Source of the DNA: Methanosarcina barkeri MS
Lineage (GTDB): Archaea > Halobacteriota > Methanosarcinia > Methanosarcinales > Methanosarcinaceae
DNA: 64,000 bases
NCBI RefSeq assembly: GCF_000970025.1
Contig: NZ_CP009528.1
Location: forward strand, 806,001 to 870,000
Direction: 5' to 3'
Position numbers and translations under genes: made by a program. Positions within the stretch are counted from its first letter, which is position 1, and every line of letters begins with the position of its first letter. Shown here piece by piece: positions 53,833-62,861 of the stretch. A model generated the notes under the pieces. The model did not search any database, was not told the DNA's origin, and saw only the letters and a program-made list of their open reading frames with translations.

Positions 53833-54287
53833 ACCTGCACTTTTTTGTTCTGATTTTGTGTTTTTTTAAGTGCTCATATTACTTTTACATCTTTTACATA
53901 TTCCCAAGTTGGCTTTTAATCTCTGCTCTTTCTGTTTCTGGGCTTCAATCAATTTTTTGCCTGCTATTGATCTCTTATACCGATTTAACATGAAAGTACT
54001 GTGATTTGAAAAGTACTTTCATTTCTTTGTGCCTGTTATTTGAAGAGTTTCATATTTGTTTCCTTGATGCTATTTCTCTTTTTGTCTATTTTTTCTTTCC
54101 TCCCTTTATTTATACTTTATATAGAATCTATATATTATCTTATTTTATTTCTCCTATTTCATTCATACGTACTTCTCTATATTCTATGAAGCGAATCTTT
54201 ATATATTTTTCATTTATTGTGCATTATACTGGAAACGACTTAGATAAATGCAAATTTTATTTGTTACTTATAGGAGTGTCTGTACAC
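53833..54287. other. Intergenic region upstream of the pst operon
   Basis: T-rich runs end polB transcription. The palindromic repeat is at 53990-54058. TTTATATATTTT (54198-54209) is a good TATA box, giving a start near 54230, with AGGAGTG (54272-54278) before pstS. An open frame upstream of 54288 has no support as coding. Confidence 0.6.
53990..54058. repeat. Dispersed palindromic repeat, third copy
   Basis: ATGAAAGTACT (53990-54000) and AGTACTTTCAT (54012-54022) form a perfect 11-base inverted repeat with an 11-base spacer. The sequence continues with TTCTTTGTGCCTGTTATTTG, matching the two copies at 29690-29805. Confidence 0.7.
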
Positions 54288-55181
54288 ATGGTAAATACAT
54301 TAAAAAAATATACAGTTCTCATATTATTGATGATTGGGCTCGTGTTCCTGGGAATTGGGTGTACCGGAACTAAAAATAATGAAGGGCCTTCCTCTGCAGA
54401 AGAAACTCCTGCAGGTGAATCTCAAAGCATTTTATTGAAAGGTTCAGATACAGTTCTGCCTCTTGCTCAGGCTGAAGCTGAAGAATTTATGAATGAAAAC
54501 ACTGGAAAAAGCATAACAGTTACTGGTGGCGGGTCCGGAGTCGGGATTTCTGCGCTCATTGACGGTGAAGTAAATATTGCTTCAGCATCCAGAGAAATGA
54601 CCGAAGACGAAATTAAATCTGCTGAAGCAAAAGGAATCAATCCTGTTAAAACTACTATTGCTTCTGACGGCATTACTGTAATTGTAAACCCTTCTAACCC
54701 TGTTTCCAACTTTACATTTGACCAGCTGCGTGGTATCTATAATGGAAGTATCAGCAACTGGAAGGAAGTTGGTGGAACTGATGCACAAATTTCTGTGATT
54801 TCCAGAGATAGCAGTTCCGGAACTTATAAAGACTTCCAGAAAGACGTTTTGCAAGGTGACGAATATCGGCCTGATGCCCTTACTCAGCCTGCTACGGGAG
54901 GCATAGTTACTGAGGTATCTCAAAATACCAATGCGATAGGCTATATCGGTTTTGCATACCTTGACAGCAGTGTAAAGGCATTAAGCCTGGACAAAGGTAA
55001 TGGGTCTGTAACTCCAACTGCAGAATCTATACGTAATGGCTCATACCCGCTTTCAAGATCTCTCTACTTCTACACCAATGGGGAACCCTCAGGCTTAACA
55101 AAGGAATTCACCGATTTTGTGTTGAGCGAAAAAGGGCAGAGCATTGTGAGCACGGTCGGGTATATTCCACTAAAAAAGTAA
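54288..55181 (+). CDS. pstS: Phosphate-binding lipoprotein PstS
   Basis: The 297-residue protein binds phosphate outside the membrane for the PstCAB importer. A lipoprotein signal ends LVFLGIGC. The phosphate site features are GSDTVLPLAQAEAEEF near residue 46, TGGGSGVGISALIDGE near residue 78 and SRDSSSGTYKDFQ near residue 165. The open frame extends to 54006, but ATG 54288 has AGGAGTG upstream and gives the proper signal peptide. It heads the pstSCAB-phoU operon, expected to be induced by low phosphate. Confidence 0.96.
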   Translation: MVNTLKKYTVLILLMIGLVFLGIGCTGTKNNEGPSSAEETPAGESQSILLKGSDTVLPLAQAEAEEFMNENTGKSITVTGGGSGVGISALIDGEVNIASASREMTEDEIKSAEAKGINPVKTTIASDGITVIVNPSNPVSNFTFDQLRGIYNGSISNWKEVGGTDAQISVISRDSSSGTYKDFQKDVLQGDEYRPDALTQPATGGIVTEVSQNTNAIGYIGFAYLDSSVKALSLDKGNGSVTPTAESIRNGSYPLSRSLYFYTNGEPSGLTKEFTDFVLSEKGQSIVSTVGYIPLKK

Positions 55182-55224
55182 AGCAACCTCTAAACTAAAT
55201 TATATAATAATCTAAGGGACAAAA

Positions 55225-56115
55225 ATGCTAAGCAGAATTTATAAGGAAAAAACAATCGAATGGACACTGTTTTCAGTCAGTGTCCTTACGGTTGTTATTC
55301 TCTTCCTTATATGCCTTTTTTTGTTTAGAGACGGTTTACTTCTTTTTAAGGATACGTCTCTTATGGATTTTCTTACAGGAAAGTTCTGGTATCCAACATC
55401 CATAAACAGGCAGTTTGGGTTATTACCTCTATTTTTCGGATCTCTTATTGTTACTGTCGGAGCTATCCTTTTTGCTGTGCCTCTGGGAATTGCTTCTGCT
55501 ATATATATTTCTGAAATTGCTAATCCAAAGGTTGCAGATTTCCTTAAGCCATTTATTGAAATTCTCGCAGGAATTCCTTCTGTTGTATTTGGATTCTTTG
55601 GGCTTGTTGTACTGGTTCCAATTATACAGAAGAGCTTTAACCTGCCAACCGGCCAAACTGCTCTCACAGGCTCTATTATGCTGGGAATTATGGCACTTCC
55701 TACGATTATCACTATTTCAGAGGATGCTATAAGTTCTGTTCCCGGTACTCTCGAACAGGGTTCGCTTGCTCTTGGGGCTACAAAATGGCAGACAATCTAT
55801 AGAGTCATAGTTCCTGCAGCATTATCGGGAATTTCAGCGGCTGTAATGCTTGGTATAGGAAGAGCTATAGGGGAAACTATGACCCTTATGATGGTTACTG
55901 GAAATACTGCAGTAATTCCTTCTTTTCCAGGAGGCTTTCTGGCTTCTGTAAGGACAATGACTGCCACAATTGCGCTTGAAATGGGTGAGGTTCCTCAGGG
56001 AAGTACCCACTTCCATGCTCTCTTTGCGGTCGGATCTGTACTTTTCGTCATAACTTTCCTGATTAACCTGATTGCGGATTCAATTAAAAGAAGGTACAGA
56101 TTCAAGGTGGATTGA
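55225..56115 (+). CDS. pstC: Phosphate ABC transporter permease PstC
   Basis: The 296-residue membrane protein has six hydrophobic segments and the family motifs EILAGIPSVVFGFFGLVVLV near residue 112 and LALGATKWQTIYRVIVPAAL with GIGRAIGETM near residue 210, which contact the ATPase. It pairs with PstA. AAGGGAC is the ribosome-binding site. Its end overlaps the first possible start of pstA. Confidence 0.97.
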   Translation: MLSRIYKEKTIEWTLFSVSVLTVVILFLICLFLFRDGLLLFKDTSLMDFLTGKFWYPTSINRQFGLLPLFFGSLIVTVGAILFAVPLGIASAIYISEIANPKVADFLKPFIEILAGIPSVVFGFFGLVVLVPIIQKSFNLPTGQTALTGSIMLGIMALPTIITISEDAISSVPGTLEQGSLALGATKWQTIYRVIVPAALSGISAAVMLGIGRAIGETMTLMMVTGNTAVIPSFPGGFLASVRTMTATIALEMGEVPQGSTHFHALFAVGSVLFVITFLINLIADSIKRRYRFKVD

Positions 56116-56117
56116 GC

Positions 56118-57041
56118 ATGGAGCTAAACGCAGAAGTAAAAGAAAGTGATAGTAAAGTGGCCAGGATTCAGGGAGGACTAAGCATAAGATTAAACGCAAA
56201 GAAAAGTGAAAAAATTGCCTTTGCGCTTCTTGGTCTCTCAGCATTGACAGTAATGGGGTTTGTGCTAGTCATTCTTGGTTATATTATTTACAATGGGTAT
56301 AGTGTAATTAACATTGAGTTCCTTACTGAAATGCCCAGACTTATGATGACTCAAGGCGGAATCTACCCAGCAATTGTAGGTACCATATACCTCATCATAG
56401 GCTCCATGAGTGTGGCCCTTCCTGTGGGAGTTATGGCTGCTATATACCTTAATGAGTACGCAGGAGAAACTCGCACAACCTGGTTAATTGAAATGGCAAT
56501 CAACAACCTTGCAGGAACTCCTTCTGTGATCTTTGGACTTTTCGGGATGGCGCTATTTGTTAAATATTTCGGTTTTGGTCCTTCCATACTTTCGTCTTCC
56601 CTTACACTTTCCCTCTTGATCATTCCAGTGATTATCCGTTCCACTGAAGAGGCACTGATTGCAGTTCCTAGTGAATACCGGGAATCATCCCTTGCACTTG
56701 GGGTCAGTAAATGGCAGACAATCAGACATGCGGTACTGCCGGCTGCTATTCCTGGAATCATTACTGGTTCTATCCTGAGTATTGGAAGGGTTGCAGGAGA
56801 AACGGCTCCGATTCTTTTTACTGGAGTGGCTTACTTCTTGCCCAGGCTGCCAGACTCAATCTATTCTCAATTTATGGCGCTTCCTTACCATCTTTTTGTG
56901 CTTGCAACGGCCGGGACAAATATTGCAAAAACCAGGTCTATTCAGTATGGAACAGCTCTGGTTTTGTTGATTGTCGTCCTCAGTTTGAATCTTATAGCTG
57001 TCCTGATTCGCAGGCACTACCGAAACAAATTAAAAATTTAA
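56118..57041 (+). CDS. pstA: Phosphate ABC transporter permease PstA
   Basis: The second permease (307 residues) has an N-terminal cytoplasmic tail of about 35 residues and six membrane segments. It carries NLAGTPSVIFGLFGMALFV near residue 135 and the coupling loop LALGVSKWQTIRHAVLPAAI with SIGRVAGETAP near residue 220. I chose ATG 56118, with AAGGTGG upstream, instead of the TTG at 56112 that overlaps the pstC stop. It forms the membrane channel with PstC. Confidence 0.96.
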   Translation: MELNAEVKESDSKVARIQGGLSIRLNAKKSEKIAFALLGLSALTVMGFVLVILGYIIYNGYSVINIEFLTEMPRLMMTQGGIYPAIVGTIYLIIGSMSVALPVGVMAAIYLNEYAGETRTTWLIEMAINNLAGTPSVIFGLFGMALFVKYFGFGPSILSSSLTLSLLIIPVIIRSTEEALIAVPSEYRESSLALGVSKWQTIRHAVLPAAIPGIITGSILSIGRVAGETAPILFTGVAYFLPRLPDSIYSQFMALPYHLFVLATAGTNIAKTRSIQYGTALVLLIVVLSLNLIAVLIRRHYRNKLKI

Positions 57042-57108
57042 CTAGAGTTTTGTTTAGAGTTTTGTTACTAATGACCTATCTGGATTTATATGATAATGAG
57101 GTTCCTAA

Positions 57109-57885
57109 ATGACTGAAGGTATTCAAAACGTATCTCAACCTCAGATAAAAATAGATAACCTTAATCTGTGGTACGGGGAGAAGCAGGCGCTTAAGAACGT
57201 TTCCATGCAGATCCCTAGAAACAGCATAACTGCTCTTATAGGCCCTTCAGGCTGTGGCAAGTCCACCTTTATTCGCTGCTTAAACAGGATGAATGATCTT
57301 ATTAATAACTGCAGAATCGAAGGTAAAGTTACGATAGAAGGCAAGGATATATACGGGCCAGATGTGGATGCTGTTGAACTTAGAAAAAACGTGGGCATGG
57401 TTTTCCAGAAACCCAACCCTTTTCCTATGTCAATTTATGATAATGTCGCGTACGGGCCGCGTATACATGGCGCAGACAAGAAAGATCTTGACGGCATTGT
57501 TGAACAGGCCCTCCGTTCGGCTGCGATCTGGAATGAAGTTTCAGACAGGCTTAAGTCTCCTGCTCTTTATTTGAGTGGAGGACAACAACAAAGACTGTGC
57601 ATTGCCAGAACCCTGGCAGTAAAACCAAAAACTATTCTTTTTGATGAACCTACAAGCGCTCTTGATCCGATTTCCACTTTAAGGATTGAAGATCTGACTA
57701 TGGAACTTAAAAAAGATTACACTATAGTAATCGTAACTCATAATATGCAGCAGGCAGCGAGGATCTCAGACTATACCGGATTTTTCCTTATGGGGGAATT
57801 GATTGAGTTCGGCCAGACCAGGCAGATTTTTCAAAATCCAAGGGAAAAGAGTACTGAGGATTATATTACAGGTAGGTTTGGGTGA
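57109..57885 (+). CDS. pstB: Phosphate ABC transporter ATPase PstB
   Basis: The 258-residue ATPase has Walker [21 protein letters not shown] near residue 46, Q-loop [20 protein letters not shown], signature [17 protein letters not shown], Walker [16 protein letters not shown] and switch His in [18 protein letters not shown]. The pattern CLNRMNDL is characteristic of PstB. GAGGTTCC precedes the ATG. The stop overlaps the region used for the phoU start. Confidence 0.98.
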   Translation: MTEGIQNVSQPQIKIDNLNLWYGEKQALKNVSMQIPRNSITALIGPSGCGKSTFIRCLNRMNDLINNCRIEGKVTIEGKDIYGPDVDAVELRKNVGMVFQKPNPFPMSIYDNVAYGPRIHGADKKDLDGIVEQALRSAAIWNEVSDRLKSPALYLSGGQQQRLCIARTLAVKPKTILFDEPTSALDPISTLRIEDLTMELKKDYTIVIVTHNMQQAARISDYTGFFLMGELIEFGQTRQIFQNPREKSTEDYITGRFG

Positions 57886-57890
57886 TTTAT

Positions 57891-58541
57891 ATGACTCGAG
57901 AACAATATGTGAAGCAGCTGGATCTACTTAAGGAGTCTGTACTTTCTTTTGGAGAAATGGTAGAGCTGATTTTCAGAGACTCAATGGCTTCAGTTATAGA
58001 TCTCGATGTCAAGCTTGCTGAAAAAACACTTGCCCTTGAGCCAGAAATTGATAAACTTGAGGAAGGTATTGAGGTCTCGGTTTTTGATCTGCTTGCACTT
58101 CAGCAGCCTATGGCCAGTGATCTCCGGTTTGTAGTATCTACTCTGAAGATCACGGCAGATCTGAGGAGAATTGTGGGATTATCAATAAATATCGCCAAAA
58201 TCCCAGGAAGAGTAGAGGGCGAACATGTAAAACCACTTATAGATACAAAAAAAATGGCAGATGCCGCTGCATTTATGCTTGAAAATTCCCTCAAGGCTTT
58301 TGAGACTCAGGATGTCAAACTTGCAAGAACAGTAGCACTAAGGGATGAAGAGGTAGATAAACTCTTTTACGCAGTATGGGTCGAGCTGATTGAAATGATG
58401 GCAAAAGATACAAGTATCATTTCGAGAGCTACAAATTTACTTTTCCTGATCCGTTATCTTGAAAGAATCGCAGACCACTGCTGCAATATCTGTGAAAGCG
58501 TAGTTTACCTCGCTACGGCTGAGAGAGTCAAACTGAACTGA
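57891..58541 (+). CDS. phoU: Phosphate regulatory protein PhoU
   Basis: PhoU (216 residues) is a two-bundle helical protein that restrains PstSCAB uptake and signalling when phosphate is plentiful. The repeated E(x)xxDxxE metal-binding pattern appears in ALEPEIDKLEEGIEV near residue 45 and ALRDEEVDKLFYAVW near residue 150. ATG 57891 has GGGTGA before it; the earlier GTG 57882 overlaps pstB. It is the last gene of the operon. A second PhoU-like protein, with an AbrB domain, is encoded at 23508. Confidence 0.95.
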   Translation: MTREQYVKQLDLLKESVLSFGEMVELIFRDSMASVIDLDVKLAEKTLALEPEIDKLEEGIEVSVFDLLALQQPMASDLRFVVSTLKITADLRRIVGLSINIAKIPGRVEGEHVKPLIDTKKMADAAAFMLENSLKAFETQDVKLARTVALRDEEVDKLFYAVWVELIEMMAKDTSIISRATNLLFLIRYLERIADHCCNICESVVYLATAERVKLN

Positions 58542-58545
58542 AAAG

Positions 58546-58760
58546 GCTTTTTATCTTTTCTTTTTCTCTCTCATCTCATCTCCATTTTTCCTATCTTTCC
58601 TTTTTCGTTCTCATCTCTGTCTCTTTCTCTGATCTCTATTTTTCCTATCTTTCTCCTATCTTTTTTCCATTTCTATTTTTTTCTTTAGTTCTCTGATGTC
58701 GTTTTCACGCTTTAGATGATTTTTTTTCTCTGAATATTTCTTTTTCTCTTCAGACCATTT
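58546..58760 (+). terminator. Polypyrimidine tract after the pst operon
   Basis: About 215 bases are almost purely C and T on the plus strand, with repeated CTCATCTC and TTTTTCCTATCTTTC pieces. The many T runs would end the pst transcript. The length is unusual for a terminator. Confidence 0.6.
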
Positions 58761-58813
58761 ACTGTTCTCCTTGATGTCAGGTTTTAAGTACATTTATAAG
58801 CATATAGACGCCC

Positions 58814-60220
58814 ATGCCTGATATTCTTATTAAAAATACAAGGATTTACTACAATAATTCGCTTCAGTCTGCTGAGATTATTATTGAGGACGGTAAAGTT
58901 ACTAAAATAGGAAAAGATCTCAGGGTTTCAAGCTCAGACATGATAATTGATGCGGGTGGGGCTCTTACCCTGCCTGCCGGGATTGACGTACATGTCCATT
59001 TCAGGGAGCCTGGAATGACCTCAAAGGAAAACTGGTATACAGGATCGTGTGCAGCGGCTGCTGGGGGAGTTACTACTGTCATTGACCAGCCTAATACAGT
59101 GCCTCCTACGACAAATAGGCTGGCATTTGAACAAAAACTTAGACTTGCAAGGGGAAAGTCTATTGTCGATTTTGGAATCAATGGCGGGGTAACAGGCAAT
59201 ATTGAAAAATTAGAAGAACTCTGGAAACTGGGAGTTACTGCTTTTGGGGAAATTTTCATGGCCGAGTCTACAGGCGGGCTAAATATTAATGAGGAAACCT
59301 TTGAAGAAGCGCTTGCCGAAATTAAACGTCTTGATGCACTTGCGACCATACATGCTGAGGACGAGAAAATGCGTCTTGAGTTTGAAAAACTGTTAAAAGG
59401 AGATACTTCTTATGAGTATCACTCAAGGGTACGCCCGAATGCATGTGAGGCTGCTGCTGTTCAAAAAGCCCTGGAGCTCGTTTCCAAGTTGCAAGTAAGG
59501 GCTCATCTTTGCCACATTAGCACGCTTGAAGCTACAGGTATTATTAGAAAGAAAAAATATCTTGCAAGAAGGGAGAATAAAGAACCCCTTTTCACATGTG
59601 AAGTTACTCCTCATCACCTTTTCCTTTCTACACGAGATTGGGAAAGGCTTCGATCTTTTGGAAAAATGAATCCTCCTCTTCGGGGAGGCAACAGTATTAA
59701 AGCTCTAGTAAATGGAATTAACGATGGGACTATTGATATGGTAGCTTCGGATCATGCCCCGCACCTTGAATCCGAAAAGGATGTTGATATAAGAGCCGCT
59801 CCTTCAGGAGTGCCCGGAGTCGAGACTCTCATGCCTCTTATGCTTGCTGCAGTAAGAAAAAACATCCTGCCGCTTTCACGTATGATCATGCTGACAAGCT
59901 GGAATCCGGCAAAAGCCTTTGGGCTGGATCGCAAATCCAAAGGAAGGCTTGAAGTAGGTTTTGATGCAGACCTGATTATTGTAAATCCCCGCGAGCTTCG
60001 CCCTATAAAGGCCGAGTTCCTACACAGTAAAGCGGGCTGGACTCCCTTTGAAGGTATGGAAGGAGTTTTTCCTGAATATACTCTCTCTAGGGGTGAAGTG
60101 ATCTGGATTGAGGAATCTATTAATGCAAAACCTGGGCGGGGTAACTTCCTCGAAGGCAGAGGAGAACGGTCTGAAGAGGATGAAGAGGATCTGGAAGAAA
60201 TTGGCGAAACTCAGGACTGA
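58814..60220 (+). CDS. pyrC: Dihydroorotase
   Basis: The enzyme closes carbamoyl-aspartate to dihydroorotate in pyrimidine synthesis. The 468-residue chain has the metal-binding DVHVHFREPGMTSKENW near residue 60, an Asn/Thr region DQPNTVPPTT, His in ATIHAEDEKMR and RAHLCHISTLEA, and Asp in VASDHAPHLESEKD near residue 315. The last 20 residues are an acidic tail (SEEDEEDLEEIGE) beyond the usual end. There is a short leader, with no strong ribosome-binding site. It stands alone. Confidence 0.95.
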   Translation: MPDILIKNTRIYYNNSLQSAEIIIEDGKVTKIGKDLRVSSSDMIIDAGGALTLPAGIDVHVHFREPGMTSKENWYTGSCAAAAGGVTTVIDQPNTVPPTTNRLAFEQKLRLARGKSIVDFGINGGVTGNIEKLEELWKLGVTAFGEIFMAESTGGLNINEETFEEALAEIKRLDALATIHAEDEKMRLEFEKLLKGDTSYEYHSRVRPNACEAAAVQKALELVSKLQVRAHLCHISTLEATGIIRKKKYLARRENKEPLFTCEVTPHHLFLSTRDWERLRSFGKMNPPLRGGNSIKALVNGINDGTIDMVASDHAPHLESEKDVDIRAAPSGVPGVETLMPLMLAAVRKNILPLSRMIMLTSWNPAKAFGLDRKSKGRLEVGFDADLIIVNPRELRPIKAEFLHSKAGWTPFEGMEGVFPEYTLSRGEVIWIEESINAKPGRGNFLEGRGERSEEDEEDLEEIGETQD

Positions 60221-60464
60221 GTCCCCGTCTCAGAATAAACTATGCAGATTTCTAATTGAATGTTTTGATTTTCACTATCAAGGTAGCCAATCAAAGTTAT
60301 AATAAATTATAAGTTTCATCGGTTATTTTGTTGCGGGTATTAAGAAAAAACTTTAGCAAAAGCGGAAAATTGCAAATCAGTTTTCCAGAAAAGTTGAAAT
60401 AACATTATAGGCCTTGAAATATTTTTATAATATTCTAAGGCCCTGTGAATCTTATATTCTTCTC

Positions 60465-61013
60465 TTAATAAAAGTCAACTGAGCCAAGCTGGGACTGTAG
60501 GAGTTCCTGATGCTTTTTTTCCAGGAACTTGTAGACTGCACCATGTGTAGCTCCATCGAGCAGCATTCTTATAGCTGTCCGAATTATAGTGTTCTGCTCA
60601 GGGTGCCCAAGTACGGATACGGTTTTTCCGTAGACTGAGATCTTAACGTTTATCAGGGTTTCTGCAAGTTCTCTGGTTCTTCCGTTTCTTCCTATTATCC
60701 GGCCCTTTATCCGCTGAAGTTCTTTTGGAGTATTAGCAACGTCGGAAAGGTCGATGACCTCAAGCATAAGCATCTCATCATCCAGAAGTTCAAGAGCTTT
60801 CTCAGGACTGAAACCTCTTCCTATCGCCTTTATAGTTTCGAGAACCCTAAACTCTTTTAGTGGATCTTCTTCACAGGTAATGTCTACCTTTCCGCTTTCG
60901 CTATCGATTTCAAGCTGACATGCAGTCTTGTCCTCGATAAGCTTTTTTGTTTCTCCTTTCGGGCCTATTATTACTCCGACTCTTTCTTTGGGGATTTTGA
61001 CATACTGAGTCAT
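60465..61013 (-). CDS. KH-domain RNA-binding protein, Pno1/Dim2-like
   Basis: The 182-residue protein has two KH domains. The first begins VKIPKERVGVIIGPKGETKK and the second carries RIKGRIIGRNGRTRELAETL near residue 101, with the GxxG loops GPKG and GRNG. Archaeal relatives are linked to small-subunit rRNA maturation, like eukaryotic Pno1 (Dim2). It follows the Rio1 gene by one base. The gene order aIF1A-Rio1-KH is widely conserved in archaea, so a ribosome role is supported. Confidence 0.93.
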   Translation of the reverse strand: MTQYVKIPKERVGVIIGPKGETKKLIEDKTACQLEIDSESGKVDITCEEDPLKEFRVLETIKAIGRGFSPEKALELLDDEMLMLEVIDLSDVANTPKELQRIKGRIIGRNGRTRELAETLINVKISVYGKTVSVLGHPEQNTIIRTAIRMLLDGATHGAVYKFLEKKHQELLQSQLGSVDFY

Positions 61014-61014
61014 A

Positions 61015-61797
61015 TTATTCCGCCTGTATTTTTTTAAATAGCTCTTCAGGTTTGTCCTTTATCCCATAGCGGCTGAAGAACCTGAGTATATTTTGCACGT
61101 CCCTGTAAAGGAACTCCCGGGCATTAGGATGCTCCAGGGTTACGGATTGTCCCATATCAATAAATATGGGAGTCAGGTTGTTCGGGTCGATCAGGATATT
61201 ATATTCGCTTAGATCGGCATGTACAAGGTTTGCTTTTTTATATAGGAGACGCATGTATTCTACGATGATATCAAAAATATTCTTTGCTTCCTCGTTTTCA
61301 AGATGCGTGTTTTTTAGGAGCGGGTAAGGTGCCTCGTTTTCTCCCATAAATTCCATGATAAGAATATTCTTTTCGGTAAGTATGGGCTCCGGAACCCGGA
61401 CTCCTGCGTTTTTCGCACGTTTCAGGTTCTGAAGTTCCTTGCGTGTCCATGCAAAAATGATATCTCTTTTATTTTTTCGAATGTTTGTGAAGCGAGGATC
61501 CTTCATAATGTAGGCATCCATGGCCTTGAAGGTGCTGCTTGCAATTCTGTATATTTTTACAGCTAGCTCTTTATCTGGACCTTCGGCATAGAATACGTTT
61601 GCTTCCTTTCCAGTACTGATAGCTCCCCCCATTGCTTTTATTACACCCTTGTTGGATAGAGTATAAAGAATTTTAAGGGTGGGTACATCGAATACGTTTT
61701 CTTCTACTTTCAGCCGCTCGGAGTCCTTCTCCCTGGCCCTGGATTTATCTTTAGCGCTATCGATGCGCCTTATCTTCTTTTCCTGATCCATTCCCAT
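61015..61797 (-). CDS. Rio1-type serine/threonine kinase
   Basis: The 260-residue protein is a RIO1 kinase. Its nucleotide-binding loop is AMGGAISTGKEANVFYAEG near residue 55, the ATP-binding Lys lies in ELAVKIYRIASSTFK, and the catalytic loop is LVHADLSEYNILID near residue 195 with a metal Asp in PIFIDMGQSVTLEHPNA. RIO1 acts in late maturation of the small ribosomal subunit. Neighbours aIF1A and the KH protein fit this. The ATG at 61797 begins just after the aIF1A stop. Confidence 0.96.
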   Translation of the reverse strand: MGMDQEKKIRRIDSAKDKSRAREKDSERLKVEENVFDVPTLKILYTLSNKGVIKAMGGAISTGKEANVFYAEGPDKELAVKIYRIASSTFKAMDAYIMKDPRFTNIRKNKRDIIFAWTRKELQNLKRAKNAGVRVPEPILTEKNILIMEFMGENEAPYPLLKNTHLENEEAKNIFDIIVEYMRLLYKKANLVHADLSEYNILIDPNNLTPIFIDMGQSVTLEHPNAREFLYRDVQNILRFFSRYGIKDKPEELFKKIQAE

Positions 61798-61798
61798 A

Positions 61799-62128
61799 TT
61801 ATCCTTTTAGGTATCCTTTCCTCTCAAGCCAGTCTACCTGCGGCCTTGTATACTTCCAGATCACATCTGCCTTTTCGTTCTGGAATTCCCATGGCACGAC
61901 AATAACGACGTCTCCTTCTCTTATCCAGGTTTTTTTCTTCATTGAACCTGGAATCCTTCCCATGCGAACGACCCCATCCATGCAACGGAGTCTCAGCCGG
62001 TTTGCACCCAGTAGACTCTCAACGGTTGCCAGGATCTCGTTATTCTCCCTGCGCGGTGTGCGTACTCTTGTAACGGTTTCTCCCGTTACGGGCTTGGCTT
62101 TGGATGTAGGTTTCTTTAAGTCTGCCAG
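61799..62128 (-). CDS. Translation initiation factor aIF1A, CTG start
   Basis: The 109-residue protein is archaeal IF1A: an OB fold binding the A site of the small subunit at initiation. Visible parts are [39 protein letters not shown] and [18 protein letters not shown]. No ATG, GTG or TTG starts the frame before residue 51; a stop lies nine bases upstream of CTG 62128. GAGGT six bases before that CTG supports it as the start (reading [12 protein letters not shown]). Starting at the internal ATG would remove half of the OB fold. Confidence 0.9.
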   Translation of the reverse strand: MADLKKPTSKAKPVTGETVTRVRTPRRENNEILATVESLLGANRLRLRCMDGVVRMGRIPGSMKKKTWIREGDVVIVVPWEFQNEKADVIWKYTRPQVDWLERKGYLKG

Positions 62129-62371
62129 TTTGATACCTCATTATGTGTAGTTCATATTATAGTTATATTTTCTATTTTTTATTTTTATACACTTAAATCC
62201 CTTATATATCATTTTTTCGAGTTTTAAGGCTATTTGTCTTGCAGCTTTCAACTTTCTGCTAATATTTTAATGCTGCGCTTTTCTATTCTCTTATTTCTCT
62301 CCTCCTATTATTATTTTTTTCCAAGTAATTGGGCAGGCGACAGGTATATATATCGGATATTCCTTTGTATG

Positions 62372-62425
62372 TTCCACGCGCAAAACAAGCGTGGATTGCT
62401 CTTGAATTTGTAATTCAAGAGTGAA
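62372..62425 (+). ncRNA. Candidate small RNA with two hairpins
   Basis: TATATATAT at 62345-62353 could act as a TATA box. About 20 bases later two hairpins lie in a row: CCACGC (62374) with GCGTGG (62389), and CTCTTGAATT-TGT-AATTCAAGAG (62399-62421), a perfect 10-bp stem with a three-base loop. A short RNA or a structured rRNA leader is possible. No coding frame overlaps in a meaningful way. Confidence 0.4.
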
Positions 62426-62499
62426 AATCAGGAATTTTACAAAACAGATTTCCATTATTTATTTAATTTGTTTTTCTCAAATATTCCTGGACAAAAAGC

Positions 62500-62861
62500 T
62501 TTATATATTAAAACTGATGTATATGTGTTCCCTGATTCAGCATGAATTTATTGTGCTGGACGGTTTTTCTCATAGTCATCTAGTCAAGGTTTTTCCTGGT
62601 TTAAAAGGAAATAAATACCTTTAAATACTATGAACACATAACTATAATTTCCTGCATCATTAATGCAGCAATTACAATTCATTAATAATGGAGTCAGGAG
62701 TTTTTTCCTGTCTGACGAGGATTTTGTCGGTTCGGTTAATTCTGGGCGGTGAGAGTTTTTCATAACATATCATCGCGAAACGAAAATAACTGAATTGATA
62801 GTTGTTAGTGCAAGTTTCTGCGACCAAGACCTTTAATTTTAAAGTGTGCGATACATTAACA
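62500..62861 (+). promoter_or_regulatory. rRNA operon promoter and leader region
   Basis: TTTATATAT (62500-62508) and TTTAAATACT (62620-62629) are two candidate TATA boxes; the second follows GAAATAAATACC, which could include a BRE. Hairpin CTGCAT...ATGCAG (62652-62668) and CAGGA...TCCTG (62695-62710) lie in the leader before 16S. The upstream half of the pre-16S processing stem should be in 62720-62860. Confidence 0.55.

Noticed and set aside
54006-54287. 94-codon N-terminal extension of pstS
   Set aside because: It begins in a palindromic repeat and crosses the TATA box; ATG 54288 has a ribosome-binding site and a correct lipoprotein signal.
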